A DNA stretch of 64,000 nucleotides from Brevibacillus agri (lineage in GTDB: Bacteria; Bacillota; Bacilli; Brevibacillales; Brevibacillaceae), in contig NZ_CP026363.1 in assembly GCF_004117055.1 (NCBI RefSeq), forward strand, positions 1,527,001 through 1,591,000. Direction: 5' to 3'. The translations under genes were made by a program, and so were the position numbers. Positions 7,446-14,971 of the stretch are shown here, piece by piece (within the stretch, counting starts at the first letter, position 1; each line of letters starts with the position of its first letter). The notes under the pieces were generated by a model. That model ran no database searches and was not told the DNA's origin. It was given only the letters and a program-made list of their open reading frames with translations.

Positions 7446-8777
7446 ATGATCCGTTTGGGTGCGATCATTGCCCAGCACTCTTTGAAAGAATTGGTATCCG
7501 TGCCCATGCGCCTCCAGGACAGTTGCGAGTTGGTCATGCTGTCGTATCATCGCCTGCATGAAACGCCGAACCTCTACCGGCAAAACCAGCAGCATGTCGA
7601 CGGCTTTGTCCTGACCGAGCTTGCGTATGCGTACCTCATGCAAGAATGGGGCAGCTTCCCGATCCCGACATATACCCTCCAGATCAGCGAGCAGGAATTT
7701 TATAAAAAGCTGTTCCAGCTTAGCCTGCGCAATCGCGACCTGGATTTTTCCAGAGTGTATATTGATTTTGTTTTTGCGCAAAACAACTTCCTTGGCTTGA
7801 AAGAAGTCGTCGGAGCGGACTCGATGCCGTACACGCTCTCACCGGTGGAAGTGAACGACCAGATTTACGAAGCGGTACTGGATGAGCATTTGCGGCTGTG
7901 GCAAGCGGGCAAGATCGACTTTTCGATGACGAGGATGAGCAACATCGTGCAGGCGCTGACCGATCGCGGAGTGCCGCATCTGTACGTGTTTCCTTCGCCG
8001 GAGTCGGTTGCCGCGCAGTTTGAGCAGATGGCAACGGAGCTTTCCGCGATCAAGCTGGCGGAGAGCCGGATCGCGATCGGACATATTACGATTGGAAACG
8101 TCGAGACACAAAAAGAGAGCCTCAACGAGTGGGAGCTGCGGCAAATGCTGCTGCACAAATCGCTGCTGGAGTTCAGCACCGAGAAAAAAGTGCCGTTCAT
8201 CATCCAGAAATCCGCGTCGAGCTTCGAAATCATCAGCTCGTTCAAAGACTTGAAGCTCTTGACGGACAACCTCACTCATTGTCTTTTGCTCACCTATCTG
8301 GAAAAGACGCTGCCGTTTCCGGTGCACATCGGCTGGGGAGTGGGCAACAGCATGTACAAGGCGAGGATGAATGCCCAATCGGCGAACAGCATGTCGGCAG
8401 CAGGCAAAACTTCCGGCACGTACGTCGTGACGGACAGCGACCAGGTCATCGGGCCGCTCGGCGAGGAGACGTGCCTGCAATACCGAAACCAGATCACCGA
8501 CTACATCCAGCGCTGGAGCGAAGAGACGGACTTGTCGACGTTGCAGTTGCAAAAAATTTTGGCCGTGCTCGCCAAAACGGAGAGCAACGAGCTGACGGCG
8601 GACGAGCTGGCGTACCATCTGGGACTTACGGTGCGCAGCGCCAACCGCATCCTGAATCGGCTGGAGGAAAAAGGCGTCGCGAAAATTTTGTACAAAAAGC
8701 AGGAGAAGCTGCGGGGGCGTCCGACGAAGATTTACCAGATTCAACTGCCAGCGAATACAGACGGCCAAACTGTTTGA
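7446..8777 (+). CDS. Putative transcription regulator with C-terminal winged helix
   Basis: A 443-residue cytoplasmic protein. The last 70 residues (about 370-443) form a winged-helix pattern (ELTADELAYHLGLTVRSANR, then basic GRPTKIYQI). The middle (about 150-340) includes GWGVGNSMYKARMNA, which recalls the GWG-type core of degenerate nucleotidyl-cyclase or GGDEF-like folds; this is a pattern impression only. The N-terminal 140 residues are unrecognised. ATG 7446 has AAAGGAGG seven bases upstream; the GTG at 7428 was rejected. Target genes are unknown. The direct repeat upstream of its promoter would fit autoregulation. Confidence 0.5.
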   Translation: MIRLGAIIAQHSLKELVSVPMRLQDSCELVMLSYHRLHETPNLYRQNQQHVDGFVLTELAYAYLMQEWGSFPIPTYTLQISEQEFYKKLFQLSLRNRDLDFSRVYIDFVFAQNNFLGLKEVVGADSMPYTLSPVEVNDQIYEAVLDEHLRLWQAGKIDFSMTRMSNIVQALTDRGVPHLYVFPSPESVAAQFEQMATELSAIKLAESRIAIGHITIGNVETQKESLNEWELRQMLLHKSLLEFSTEKKVPFIIQKSASSFEIISSFKDLKLLTDNLTHCLLLTYLEKTLPFPVHIGWGVGNSMYKARMNAQSANSMSAAGKTSGTYVVTDSDQVIGPLGEETCLQYRNQITDYIQRWSEETDLSTLQLQKILAVLAKTESNELTADELAYHLGLTVRSANRILNRLEEKGVAKILYKKQEKLRGRPTKIYQIQLPANTDGQTV

Positions 8778-8891
8778 GTGTTCAACAATTGGTAGCAAAT
8801 TCGTCACGATTCGGTCACAGATTCCCAGATTTTGGACAGCTACTTTCCAGTAAGATGGAAGTGTAGAATCAAGTAGAAAGAAGGGGTCATT

Positions 8892-9284
8892 GTGAACAAG
8901 AAGTGGACTCTGTTGGTTTCGGCAGTTGCCTTCTCGGCGATGCTGATGACAGCATGCGGCGGCGAAAAGGAGCAGGCGGCGAATAGCAATTCTACTACAG
9001 AGGCTCCAGCAACGGCGACTACTGGCAACGCGATCAACATCGAAGCTAGCAACTGGAAGTTTAACCAGGACACCTATGAAGTAAAAGCAGGCGAAGAGTT
9101 TACGATTAACTTCAAGTCGACCGAAGGCTTCCACGGAATCGGGATTGAAGGTTTGGACGTAGATATTCAAAAAGACGGCAGCAAAACGTTGAAAGTCGAT
9201 CAGCCTGGTGAATATAAAATTTTCTGCAATGTCATCTGCGGGCCGGATCACGGTAAAATGCTCGCGACACTGGTAGTCAAATAA
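8892..9284 (+). CDS. Cupredoxin-fold lipoprotein with a CuA-type copper site
   Basis: A 130-residue exported lipoprotein: signal peptide with lipobox MTAC at residues 19-22, a Thr/Ala-rich linker, then a cupredoxin domain. The metal ligands of a CuA centre are all visible: His in EGFHGI and the cluster CNVICGPDHGKM (Cys-x3-Cys-x3-His-x2-Met). This matches the soluble domain of cytochrome c oxidase subunit II without its membrane hairpin. It may carry electrons or copper on the outer face of the membrane. The GTG start follows AAGGGGTC. It is a single-gene unit with a terminator. Confidence 0.8.
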   Translation: MNKKWTLLVSAVAFSAMLMTACGGEKEQAANSNSTTEAPATATTGNAINIEASNWKFNQDTYEVKAGEEFTINFKSTEGFHGIGIEGLDVDIQKDGSKTLKVDQPGEYKIFCNVICGPDHGKMLATLVVK

Positions 9285-9295
9285 ACACGGAACCA

Positions 9296-9340
9296 AACAC
9301 TCTGGCTTGCTTTTCGCGGGTCAGGGTGTTTTCTTTTTTT
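9296..9340 (+). terminator. Terminator after the cupredoxin gene
   Basis: Arms AACACTCTG and CAGGGTGTT followed by T-rich sequence. Confidence 0.75.
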
Positions 9341-9402
9341 CGCGGGGACATGGGGCATACTACACAGGTAGCACAGCATGATACAACAAGGGAGGGTCCC
9401 TC

Positions 9403-9519
9403 ATGTCCAAGCACAACAACAAAGACAAGCGCCCGACAGAAGCGTCGGCAGGCTCGCGCAGCACGCCGCCCAAGACCGGAGAAAATACGGGCCACAATTT
9501 GCGCAAGGAAGACAAATAG
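9403..9519 (+). CDS. Small hydrophilic protein, 38 residues
   Basis: Begins MSKHNNKDKRPTEASAGS and ends HNLRKEDK. It is rich in Lys, Asn, Ser and Thr, without hydrophobic stretches, in the style of minor small acid-soluble spore proteins, though no family is claimed. AGGGAGGG lies seven bases before the ATG and a terminator starts 15 bases after the stop, so it is a complete transcription unit of its own. Confidence 0.6.
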   Translation: MSKHNNKDKRPTEASAGSRSTPPKTGENTGHNLRKEDK

Positions 9520-9533
9520 AAGACCAGACAACC

Positions 9534-9563
9534 AAAAGCCCCCGTTTGCGCGGAGGGCTTTTT
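9534..9563 (+). terminator. Terminator after the 38-residue ORF
   Basis: Arms AAAAGCCC and GGGCTTTT with T-run. Confidence 0.8.
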
Positions 9564-9900
9564 CGTGCGTAGAAGTAGGGTGAGGACTTTGCCATAAGCC
9601 CAAAAAGCGTGGCGGGGCCAGGTGTTCTCGCGTGAAAAAGCTAGAAAATGCCGCACAGCGACCAGCTTGCAAAAAGCGCAGTACCGGGCCGCATTGTGAC
9701 AACGCTGCGAAACGAAAGAGCAGCGACATCGAAGTTCCGCGGCATGAAGGCAACGGTTGACCACCTGTGACCGTCTTGCGCCTCGAAAGAGCAGCGACAC
9801 CCCCTCTGCTCAGCCCGGACAACACATGTTTTCCGCGCTTTTTGCACAAGGTAAGGAGGAAATGTTTTCAAGTCGGTTTTCGCGAATGGAGATGACATCC

Positions 9901-10254
9901 TTGGAAAAAAAGAAATATTACGTCACGCTGCAGGCCGGGACGACGGTTGCCGAGATCCGTGATGAAAAAGGCTCCGCCACTTACGATTTTGAAATCGAGG
10001 CGACAGATGTGGAAGTCGGGATGATGCGTGACCTGTTCAACAACTGTATGCACGGCGACTTCATGATGTGGATGCATGGACATACGCTCTGGTCCGACAT
10101 GCCGGACCGGGACAACGACGAGTACGATGACAACTTGCGGGATATTTATCGGCTGATTTACGAGCACGGTACGGAAAAGACGCGGCATGATCTGGAGCAG
10201 ATGGGATTGGTGAAGCTGTTTGGCCTGAACAGGGCAGGGCTGCGGCCTTTATAG
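9901..10254 (+). CDS. Conserved cytoplasmic protein of the EKKKYY family
   Basis: A 117-residue acidic protein: EKKKYYVTLQAGTTVAEI at the start, then DFEIEATDVEVGMMRDLF and a C-terminal DEYDDNLRDIYRLIYEHG block. This looks like a family of Bacillales hypothetical proteins annotated loosely as hydrolase or acyltransferase, without evidence. Start choice is uncertain: TTG 9901 has GGAG at nine bases and matches the usual N-terminus; ATG 9862 follows AAGGAGG but only two bases away. No partner genes are adjacent. Confidence 0.6.
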   Translation: MEKKKYYVTLQAGTTVAEIRDEKGSATYDFEIEATDVEVGMMRDLFNNCMHGDFMMWMHGHTLWSDMPDRDNDEYDDNLRDIYRLIYEHGTEKTRHDLEQMGLVKLFGLNRAGLRPL

Positions 10255-10408
10255 ACGGGCAGCGAAAAGAAATTACACATTTTTACATAATTCCACGACA
10301 ATCCTGCCACAACTGCTGGAAAAACTGACGACTAGCAAGGCGAAAAACCAAATACCCCTTGGCGCAACGCAATGCCAAGCCAAGGATGAGCGAAAAGGAG
10401 AAAGCAGC

Positions 10409-11047
10409 ATGAACAAGTGGAAAAACAGCATGGTGATTGCAACGATTGCGATGGGGCTGGCCCTGCCGAGCTTCGCACAGGCGGCGGAGCCGGGGCTGCC
10501 CGACACAGAGATGACGCCAGCGAGCCGGATGGCGCACGACCATGGCGAGCATGGGCAGATGCACAAAAAAATGCGCCACGGCATGCATGGGAGCGTTCAT
10601 CAGAAGATGTACATGCTGCTTTTGGCAGAAAAATACACCCCGGACAGCGTGGCCCAGTGGCAAGAGGTGTTCAAGGAGCGGGAGCGGCTGATGAGCGAGT
10701 TTGCCGCCCTGCGCGAAGACCCGAAATGGAAGGCGAAGCGCGAGGAGCGCAGGCAGCTCGTCAGCAAGCTGAACGAGCAGGTGAAAAAAGGCGAAATCAC
10801 CAACGAGCAAATGGAGCAGCAGCTCGCCCAGTGGAAGGAGAAAAACATGGCGATGCCGGGCGCGAAGGAAGATCGCGACGCCAGGAAAGCCCGGATGGAA
10901 AAAATGCGCATGACGCACGAAGCCTTTCACGCCGCGATTGAATCGGGAGATGCGGCGAAAATCAAAGAGGTGCTGCCGCAAATGCTGGAACAAATGAAAG
11001 CAAAAAATGCGCTCTTGGCCAAAAAGCTGGAGCAAAGGAAAAAGTAG
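10409..11047 (+). CDS. Secreted His/Met-rich protein
   Basis: A 212-residue exported protein with a clear signal peptide (cleavage likely at FAQA-AEP, residue 26). Residues 40-70 are dense in His and Met (MAHDHGEHGQMHKKMRHGMH), then a helical, charged region with repeated EERRQLV and QMEQQLAQWKEK blocks. The composition resembles periplasmic Spy/CpxP-type chaperone or metal-binding proteins, but no LTxxQ motif was seen. Copper or other soft-metal binding outside the cell is a reasonable guess given the His/Met clusters. The start has AAAGGAG upstream; a terminator follows. Confidence 0.6.
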   Translation: MNKWKNSMVIATIAMGLALPSFAQAAEPGLPDTEMTPASRMAHDHGEHGQMHKKMRHGMHGSVHQKMYMLLLAEKYTPDSVAQWQEVFKERERLMSEFAALREDPKWKAKREERRQLVSKLNEQVKKGEITNEQMEQQLAQWKEKNMAMPGAKEDRDARKARMEKMRMTHEAFHAAIESGDAAKIKEVLPQMLEQMKAKNALLAKKLEQRKK

Positions 11048-11063
11048 GCGGGAGAAAAGAAAA

Positions 11064-11105
11064 AGGCGTGCGAACCGGATGAGGGTTCGAGCACGCCTGT
11101 TTTTG
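11064..11105 (+). terminator. Terminator after the His/Met-rich gene
   Basis: Arms AGGCGTGC (11064-11071) and GCACGCCT (11091-11098) with inner AACC/GGTT pairing and TTTTT. Confidence 0.8.
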
Positions 11106-11213
11106 TTGCGGGGCCAGTTCGGGCAACGTCAAAGTGTCGTCGTTCGGCTGGGTACGGCAACGAAAAGGAGCTGAAACGGCATCCCGCCGCCAAGCAGGAA
11201 AGCCAATTACGGC

Positions 11214-11302
11214 GACAGCAGCGGTTAATAGTCATGACAACAGCAGTCAATTACGGCGACAGCAGCGGCTAGCCACTCACGACAGCACCAGCCAATACCC
11301 CC
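11214..11302. repeat. Four degenerate 22-bp tandem repeats
   Basis: Units begin GACAGCAGCGG, GACAACAGCAG, GACAGCAGCGG and GACAGCACCAG at 11214, 11236, 11258 and 11281. A 21-base string (11204-11224) recurs exactly at 11248-11268. The array is non-coding and lies just 3' of the RNA ligase stop codon. Confidence 0.65.
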
Positions 11303-11313
11303 AACTCCAGCAG

Positions 11314-11970
11314 TTACTCCAGCTTCAGCATATTCGGTTCCACAGCCTTCGCCATCCAATGCTGATCCGTTTGCACGTGATTTTTGCGCACGAACTTCGC
11401 CGCGCTGTATTTGAAATCGGCGTAGGCAAACGAAGTGGTAAGCCGCACGACGTACCCTTCCTGCTCGCCGCCAAACACGGATTGCCGCGTGTAGCACGCC
11501 TTCACCTTTTCCTCGTCCCACGGGCCGCGGTAGAGGACAGGCGGCGTTTTCAGACCCAGCAGCTCCGCCCACTCGACGGTATCGTCCCAACCGAGGCAGA
11601 CGTTCTGGTCATCCCAGACGGAGAACAGGTAGAAGTAGCTCGTCAGCTCCGCGTACCCAATCGAATGTTTGGCAAACACGTTTTCCCCGCAGATGCGGTA
11701 GCCGGGGGGAAGCAGGTGGGCGATCGAGCCGTGAAGCATTTTGACCCAATGGCGGGAAGGGTGGTCGCGGCTGTCAATCGAGCGGGCGTGCATATAGTCG
11801 CGGTACAGGCTGGTGTTTTCTCCGTCCAGCTTTTCCGTCACGACGATTTCTTTGCCGACAAAGTGAGAGGTATCGCGCAAAATCCGATCGTCGTCGGTTT
11901 TGCTTCTGGACCAGGGCAGATGAAAGGTGCGCGGATACTTTCGGTAAAAGGTCGTCTGCTTATTTTCCAT
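11314..11970 (-). CDS. RNA ligase family protein
   Basis: A 218-residue nucleotidyltransferase. The active-site motif I is EKLDGEN (Lys near residue 46 takes AMP), with motif IIIa-like YLFSVWD, motif IV EGYVVR and motif V KFVRKNHV. These are the covalent-nucleotidyltransferase motifs of the RNA_ligase (PF09414-type) family that seals 5'-phosphate and 3'-OH RNA ends. It overlaps the upstream kinase-HD gene by 11 bases, so both are made together. With its partner it forms a compact RNA-end healing and sealing cassette. Confidence 0.85.
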   Translation of the reverse strand: MENKQTTFYRKYPRTFHLPWSRSKTDDDRILRDTSHFVGKEIVVTEKLDGENTSLYRDYMHARSIDSRDHPSRHWVKMLHGSIAHLLPPGYRICGENVFAKHSIGYAELTSYFYLFSVWDDQNVCLGWDDTVEWAELLGLKTPPVLYRGPWDEEKVKACYTRQSVFGGEQEGYVVRLTTSFAYADFKYSAAKFVRKNHVQTDQHWMAKAVEPNMLKLE

Positions 11971-12919
11971 AGTGATCCGCCTCTTTGAAAAAGTACAGCT
12001 TCGTCAGCAGGTCCGCTCCTGCCAGATGGTAAATCTCCGAAGCGCCTTCGTCGCCGCCGTAGGCAATTTTCATGTGCATCTCGATCAGCGCGACAGCCTG
12101 GAAGACGAACGCGTCGGCGAAGCCCAGCTCCTTTAAAAAATGCGCGGCGATTTGGCTGGAGACGTACTCGTGCCTGTAGTAGCTATAGTGGCCTTTCGCT
12201 TCCTTGAACACTTTTGTGTACAATTTTCCCACGTCATGAAACAGCGCGACGATTTGCAGCAGCAGCTTGTCGTCCTCTTCGTAAAAGGTGTTGACGTACT
12301 CGAGGACGTGGTACGTGTGCCGGCAGAGCGTGTGCTGATGATGCGGGTTGTCTTGCGGAAAATCTTTCATTTGCTGAAAAAACGAGACCTTGCCCATGGC
12401 AGCGAACAGCTCGTCGTAGGCAGGCTCGCTTTGCAGCAAGGCGGTAAAAGCTTCTTTGGTCATGCCGTAAGCAGCAGGCTGGTGCACCAGATGAACCGTG
12501 GAAAAGCCTTCCCGGTGCAGCGGGAAATGCAGGTTTTTGCGGTACTTTTCCAGCACGCTTGCGTCCAGCTTTCTTTTTCGCGCCTGATTTCGTTGCAGGC
12601 AGACGTCAAACGGCGTATTCAAGTAGTAGCATTCCGCGATCGCTGGCGCAAAACGCTCCAGAACCGCTATCCGCTTGTCCCGATCGACATTGGTCGCGTC
12701 GAAGACAACGTCGCTTCCCGCAGCAAACGCCTGCCCGATACGGGCGTAAACAGCCTGAAAGACGAGCGGATTTTTGCGCCGCTTCGCTTCGTCGCCAAAC
12801 AGCTCCAGCCGAACGGCATCCGTGGAGACGAGCACTGCCCGTTCCTTTTTCGCGATCTGCTCTGCCGCACGGGTTTTGCCGCTGCCGGGAATGCCGACCA
12901 TCATGATTAATTTGTTCAT
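11960..12919 (-). CDS. Polynucleotide kinase-like P-loop domain fused to an HD phosphohydrolase
   Basis: A 319-residue protein. Residues 1-150 are a T4-Pnk-like kinase: Walker A GIPGSGKT (residues 9-16), STDAVR and FDATNVDRDKR blocks, and a lid with arginines (RNQARKRK). Residues 195-300 are an HD domain: HTYHVLEYV, then LFHDVGKL and HEYVSSQIA. By family knowledge the kinase would phosphorylate 5'-OH ends and the HD module would remove 2',3'-cyclic or 3' phosphates, preparing ends for the overlapping ligase. The start has GAGGGGAG eight bases upstream. Biochemical roles are inferred from domains. Confidence 0.8.
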   Translation of the reverse strand: MNKLIMMVGIPGSGKTRAAEQIAKKERAVLVSTDAVRLELFGDEAKRRKNPLVFQAVYARIGQAFAAGSDVVFDATNVDRDKRIAVLERFAPAIAECYYLNTPFDVCLQRNQARKRKLDASVLEKYRKNLHFPLHREGFSTVHLVHQPAAYGMTKEAFTALLQSEPAYDELFAAMGKVSFFQQMKDFPQDNPHHQHTLCRHTYHVLEYVNTFYEEDDKLLLQIVALFHDVGKLYTKVFKEAKGHYSYYRHEYVSSQIAAHFLKELGFADAFVFQAVALIEMHMKIAYGGDEGASEIYHLAGADLLTKLYFFKEADHYGK

Positions 12920-13080
12920 AAAAAGACGTCTCCCCTCAAAGGTGATGTCAGGTGACAGGTGCAGGGGGTCGACTGTTTGCGCATTACATGTTGATTCCGT
13001 CCTTTAACAAATAATTCCTTATATTATAGCGTGAATTTGGCAAAAGGGAAGAAAAAAATGGGAGAGGGAGCGAGGCAGGA

Positions 13081-13113
13081 AAAACATCCCGTATCCGTAA
13101 GCGGACGGGATGC
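13081..13113 (-). terminator. Terminator for the zinc-ribbon gene
   Basis: Arms CATCCCGTCCG and CGGATACGGGATG on the minus strand followed by TTTTT. Confidence 0.75.
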
Positions 13114-13128
13114 TTGCGTGTTTTTCGT

Positions 13129-13398
13129 TTACTCGTAAAATAGCTTGTCGGGTGTCCATTCCTGCACAGCTACGGTTTGTTCGGCCTGGCAAAAGCTGCA
13201 CCAGCCTGTGTGCAGGCACTGGTGGTTGCGGCGATCCGGATAGCCGTTGTCCAGCTTGGCGTCGTCGATTTCCCGATAAGGGCTGTAATCGCCGTAGTAG
13301 TCGTACAGGCGTCCGGCGTCTGCGAGCAGGGTGCCGCAGCGTTGGCAAGCTTGCGAGAGAGAAGCCAATCCATTGCAAACCGGGCAGAGGTGGTCCAT
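13129..13398 (-). CDS. Small Cys-rich (zinc-ribbon-like) protein
   Basis: An 89-residue protein with CPVC (residues 5-8), CQRC (18-21) and a later CLHTGWCSFC block: three CxxC-like pairs, enough for one or two structural zinc sites. The centre is rich in Tyr and Asp (LYDYYGDYSPYREIDD). No function is known for this family. GGAGGG precedes the ATG at eight bases and a terminator follows, so it is a single-gene unit. Confidence 0.65.
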   Translation of the reverse strand: MDHLCPVCNGLASLSQACQRCGTLLADAGRLYDYYGDYSPYREIDDAKLDNGYPDRRNHQCLHTGWCSFCQAEQTVAVQEWTPDKLFYE

Positions 13399-13509
13399 GG
13401 TTTTTCCCTCCAGAACATAGGCGCATGCGTATCGCTTTGCTTTTTCTACTGTGTGTCAGAACGCCGTCAGCTATGCGTACACCCGCACGCCTGGCTCGTA
13501 GCCGTAACG

Positions 13510-13550
13510 AAAAAAATCCTTGCGCCGCAACAGCACAGGCAGCACAAGGA
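13510..13550 (-). terminator. Terminator after yumC
   Basis: On the minus strand, TCCTTGTGC pairs with GCGCAAGGA and is followed by seven T. It lies about 70 bases past the yumC stop codon. Confidence 0.7.
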
Positions 13551-13623
13551 CGGGGTGATTGTAAAAAAGCAAAACAGTGTGACCGCCTGCGCGCGGCAAG
13601 ACGGCCATAACGGTTTGGGACGA

Positions 13624-14634
13624 TCAAGACTTGAAGTTGTCCATGCTGGAGGAATGCCCCGGCTGCAATTTGGCGTCCGGATTGAAGTAGGCCACCGCGT
13701 TGTTGACAGCGGTAGGAGCCTCGCCGAAGCCGACGGCAATCAGCTTGACTTTGCCCGGATAGGTGGCGATGTCGCCTGCAGCGAAAATGCCAGGAATGTT
13801 CGACTCCATACGGGAATTGACGACGATCGAGCCTTTTTCCAGCTCAAGCCCCCAGTTTTTGATCGGGCCGAGCGAGGAGATAAAGCCGAAGTTGACGATG
13901 ACGGCGTCGACTTCCAGATCGCGCTCTTCTTTCGTGGTGCAGTTCGTGAGGGTAATCCGTTCGATTTTTTCTTCGCCGTGAAGGGCGGATATTTCAAAAG
14001 GCGTCGTGACGTTTACTTTGGACGCCATGAGCATTTCTACACTGTGCTCATGGGCGCGGAACTTGTCTCTGCGGTGGATGAGGTGGACTTCTTTCGCGAT
14101 CGGTTCGAGCATCAAAGACCAGTCGAGAGCGGAGTCTCCGCCGCCAACGACGGCGACGCGCTGTCCTTTGAAGGAGTTCAGGTCGGTGACAAAATAGTGC
14201 AGATTGGATTTTTCAAATTTGACGGCATCCGGATGTTCCAGTCTGCGGGGTTCGAACGCGCCCACGCCGGCTGTGATGATGACAGACTTGGAGTAGTGTA
14301 CGCCTTTGTCCGTAGTGATTTCAAATACATCGTCCGCTTTTTTCTCTACGTTTTCCACTTTCTCTTCCAGGCAAACGGTTTGCTGAAAACGCGAAATCTG
14401 CTCCTTCAGATTATTGATTAAATCTTGCGCCAAAACCTTCGGGAACCCGGCTACATCGTAAATGTATTTTTCCGGATAGAGAGCAGACAGTTGCCCGCCA
14501 AGCTGGGGCATGCTCTCAATGATTTTCACACTTGCCTGCCGCATGCCGCCGTAAAAAGCGGTGAACAAACCGGCAGGACCTCCACCAATGATCGTAATGT
14601 CGTAGATTTGCTCGTCCTTTTGCAGAAAATTCAA
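13624..14634 (-). CDS. yumC: Ferredoxin/flavodoxin-NADP+ reductase, YumC type
   Basis: A 336-residue thioredoxin-reductase-like flavoprotein that moves electrons between NADPH and ferredoxin or flavodoxin. FAD motif GGGPAG is at residues 17-22 and NADP motif GGGDSALDW near 160; it lacks the CxxC redox centre of thioredoxin reductase, as expected for this class. A TTG start at 14634 is used because GGAGGTGC lies six bases upstream and the length then matches family members of about 330 residues; a longer reading to 14751 has no ribosome site. It diverges from ndh, as in the Bacillus yumB-yumC neighbourhood. Confidence 0.88.
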   Translation of the reverse strand: MNFLQKDEQIYDITIIGGGPAGLFTAFYGGMRQASVKIIESMPQLGGQLSALYPEKYIYDVAGFPKVLAQDLINNLKEQISRFQQTVCLEEKVENVEKKADDVFEITTDKGVHYSKSVIITAGVGAFEPRRLEHPDAVKFEKSNLHYFVTDLNSFKGQRVAVVGGGDSALDWSLMLEPIAKEVHLIHRRDKFRAHEHSVEMLMASKVNVTTPFEISALHGEEKIERITLTNCTTKEERDLEVDAVIVNFGFISSLGPIKNWGLELEKGSIVVNSRMESNIPGIFAAGDIATYPGKVKLIAVGFGEAPTAVNNAVAYFNPDAKLQPGHSSSMDNFKS

Positions 14635-14740
14635 TCGAAAGCACCTCCGAATAGTCGAAAAACGAACTCCCCACCCATTATAACCCAACAAATGAAAGAA
14701 AAAAAAGCAGGGAAAATTCGGCTTCTTGGGCAAAAAACCC

Positions 14741-14769
14741 TTGCAAATCACGGTAGCACCCGATAAGAT
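14741..14769 (+). promoter_or_regulatory. Promoter for ndh
   Basis: TTGCAA (14741-14746), 17-base spacer, TAAGAT (14764-14769). An inverted repeat GTGAC (14774-14778) and GTCAC (14791-14795) covers the predicted start of transcription. The remaining 14635-14971 gap holds this regulatory region only. Confidence 0.6.
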
Positions 14770-14812
14770 GAGGGTGACTGTAAAGAAATTGTCACATTTG
14801 TTGTTTGCAAGT

Positions 14813-14830
14813 TTGTGCTTTTTTTCACAG
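14813..14830 (+). promoter_or_regulatory. Rex-like operator in the ndh leader
   Basis: TTGTG, eight bases ending TT, then CACAG. This matches 11 of the 14 fixed positions of the Bacillus Rex consensus TTGTGAANNNNTTCACAA. Rex represses ndh in Bacillus subtilis when NADH is low. The site lies downstream of the predicted start, where a bound repressor would block elongation. Confidence 0.5.
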
Positions 14831-14971
14831 GTTGGATTTTAGGACATAACAGGCAATCATTTTCGATACGTCATTTTTTATTCGTTGGGGCATCTTAGTA
14901 CGTAACAGCCTACGTGAAATTTCGCACAAACTTCCTCTGGTTACCATTAACAATGAATGGAAGGGATACCG

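Noticed and set aside
11214..11302. CRISPR array
   Set aside because: Units are tandem, degenerate and without spacers; no cas genes are present.
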